A DNA stretch of 64,000 bases from JBCCGI01 sp039029355 (GTDB lineage: Bacteria > Planctomycetota > UBA1135 > GCA-002686595): assembly GCA_039029355.1 (NCBI GenBank), contig JBCCGI010000003.1, forward strand, positions 124,001 through 188,000, written 5' to 3'. Positions 63,140-64,000 of the stretch are shown in pieces. Within the stretch, counting starts at the first letter, position 1. Each line of letters opens with the position of its first letter. Position numbers and translations under genes: made by a program. The notes beneath the pieces were generated by a model. It made no database searches, was not told where the DNA came from, and saw only the letters and a program-made list of their open reading frames with translations.

Positions 63140-63310
63140 GCCCCGGTCACGCGGCTCCGCGCGCTGAGCGCGCACGGCCACCTTGGCCTCCCACAGCGCG
63201 CGGGCCTTGGGCGCACCCGTGTTCCAGACCCGCGCGTAGAGCTCGCGCATCAGGCGTCGCGTCGAGGCGTCGCCGACCTTCCAGGGGGACGTCCGCGTCC
63301 GAGGCGGGGA
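63140..63310 (-). pseudogene. Remnant of a CHAT-domain C-terminus
   Basis: The minus strand encodes SPWKVGDASTRRLMREL then YARVWNTGAPKARALWEAK, which aligns well with SLWSVDDRATALFMERFYTA and what follows in the intact CHAT gene next to it. The usual C-terminal strand (WAAFVLIGD in the intact copy) is missing, and no upstream part of the domain exists before the intact gene's stop. This is the tail of a second, largely deleted copy and occupies most of the 338-base gap between the anti-sigma and CHAT genes. Confidence 0.7.
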
Positions 63311-63415
63311 GGCAGCAGCGCGTGGTTCTTTCGCCCCGAGCCCGCCCTTTCGGTGCCGGCGGCGTGGGCTCGGGATCTCCCCGGTCCACAGGCCGAGCGG
63401 CCGGGGTCGCTCGCC

Positions 63416-64000
63416 CTACCGCCCGTCGCCGATCAGCACGAACGCCGCCCACGTGCCCGGATGCGCGAAGGGCCGTGAGCCCGCCCCGTCGCGGTGCTCG
63501 CGCAGCGCGGCGCGCGCGGTGCGCAGGGCGTCGGCCTTGGTCGCTCCGGCGCGCCAGGCGGTGTAGAAGCGCTCCATGAAGAGCGCGGTCGCGCGGTCGT
63601 CCACGCTCCAGAGGCTCGCCGCGACGCCGCGCGTGCCCGCGCGCAGGAACGCATCGGCCAGGCCGAGGTAGCCCTCGCCGGCGACCTCGCGGCCCAGGGC
63701 CGTCTCGCAGGCGGACAGCACGACGAGGTCGGCGTCGAGCCGCAGCTCGCGCGCGATCTCGTCGGCCTTCAGCAGGCCGTCGTCGATGCGCTCGCCCTTG
63801 AGCGCGGCGCCGATCCGGTCGGGCAGGTCGAGCTGCGACAGCACGAGGGCCGAGCGGTCCGGGCGCTCGTCGTCCACCAGCGCGTGGGTGGCGAAGTGCA
63901 GCACGCGGTACTCGTCGAGGTCGAGCGCGAAGAGCGCGCGCTCGGTCGCGCCCTCGCCGACCAGCGCGGTCGAGCCGGGGATCAGCGCCTCGATCGCGCG
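63416..64000 (-). CDS. CHAT-domain protein (caspase-like protease fold), N-terminus beyond right edge
   Basis: About 194 residues are visible, open to the edge. The catalytic histidine is in LHFATHALVDD and the catalytic cysteine in VVLSACETALG, with the typical CHAT tail GTRGVAASLWSVDDRATALF and WAAFVLIGDGR. CHAT proteins are clan CD cysteine proteases, often with TPR repeats in the missing N-terminal part. It lies convergent to a sigma/anti-sigma pair, which could mean the protease is part of the same stress response, but the N-terminus is needed to judge. Confidence 0.9.
   Translation of the reverse strand, partial: RAIEALIPGSTALVGEGATERALFALDLDEYRVLHFATHALVDDERPDRSALVLSQLDLPDRIGAALKGERIDDGLLKADEIARELRLDADLVVLSACETALGREVAGEGYLGLADAFLRAGTRGVAASLWSVDDRATALFMERFYTAWRAGATKADALRTARAALREHRDGAGSRPFAHPGTWAAFVLIGDGR

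Noticed and set aside
63416..64000. CHAT gene as part of a type III-E CRISPR system
   Set aside because: No CRISPR repeats and no Cas7-11-like protein are in the window, so this link is only an analogy.

Overview
The window is about 70% GC and densely packed. It most resembles a member of the Planctomycetota (inference from gene content; no rRNA marker is present). The signs are: an ECF sigma factor of the planctomycete type (TTRWSVVLRAG start) just upstream of a zinc-ribbon Ser/Thr kinase, a second ECF sigma factor fused to a membrane helix and extracytoplasmic carboxypeptidase-regulatory repeats, an H-X9-DG protein, large secreted FG-GAP and beta-repeat proteins, and many HEAT-repeat proteins. 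I saw no tRNA, rRNA, CRISPR array, insertion sequence or phage gene.

Layout. 1-3226: a large secreted beta-repeat protein cut by the left edge. 3468-6599: the sigma factor-membrane fusion. 6727-15494: a seven-gene minus-strand operon in which every gene overlaps the next: two radical SAM proteins with cobalamin-binding-like N-termini, a tandem GNAT protein, a fatty acid desaturase, an unknown protein, a GH3-type acyl-amino acid synthetase and an AbgT-type transporter. A third radical SAM gene is divergent from it. 17263-19646: a PLP enzyme coupled to a glycosyltransferase. 19734-28213: mostly single genes (H-X9-DG lipoprotein, Nramp-like transporter, YkuK-like protein, alpha/alpha-toroid protein, alpha/beta hydrolase, a DJ-1/5'-nucleotidase fusion, a free-standing threonyl-tRNA editing domain).

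28247-34393 is a coupled four-gene set: HEAT plus glutamine-amidotransferase-like protein, FixH/YtkA-like lipoprotein, di-haem peroxidase lipoprotein and molybdopterin oxidoreductase. 34449-38009 is a coupled ABC operon with two ATPases and two permeases. 38135-44809 holds three exported proteins. 45277-48500 is the ECF sigma/kinase pair. 50671-50816 is a clear cobalamin riboswitch, with a promoter in front and two secreted proteins behind (50955-53277); the second looks like a beta-propeller. A 17-bp perfect hairpin then encloses the start codon of a Wzt-type ABC ATPase. 54497-59307 holds two tandem YfhO-like membrane proteins, followed by a methyltransferase/GNAT pair. The right end has a sigma factor, a zinc-finger anti-sigma with TPR-like repeats, a CHAT-domain gene cut by the edge, and the remnant of a second CHAT gene.

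Most promising: (1) the seven-gene cluster, whose content suggests synthesis and transport of an acyl-amino acid or lipid-amide product; (2) the riboswitch-controlled secreted pair, a candidate cell-surface cobalamin-capture system; (3) the start-codon-sequestering hairpin; (4) the sigma/anti-sigma/CHAT locus. Functions of these systems are inferences; the gene arrangements and motifs are read directly from the sequence.
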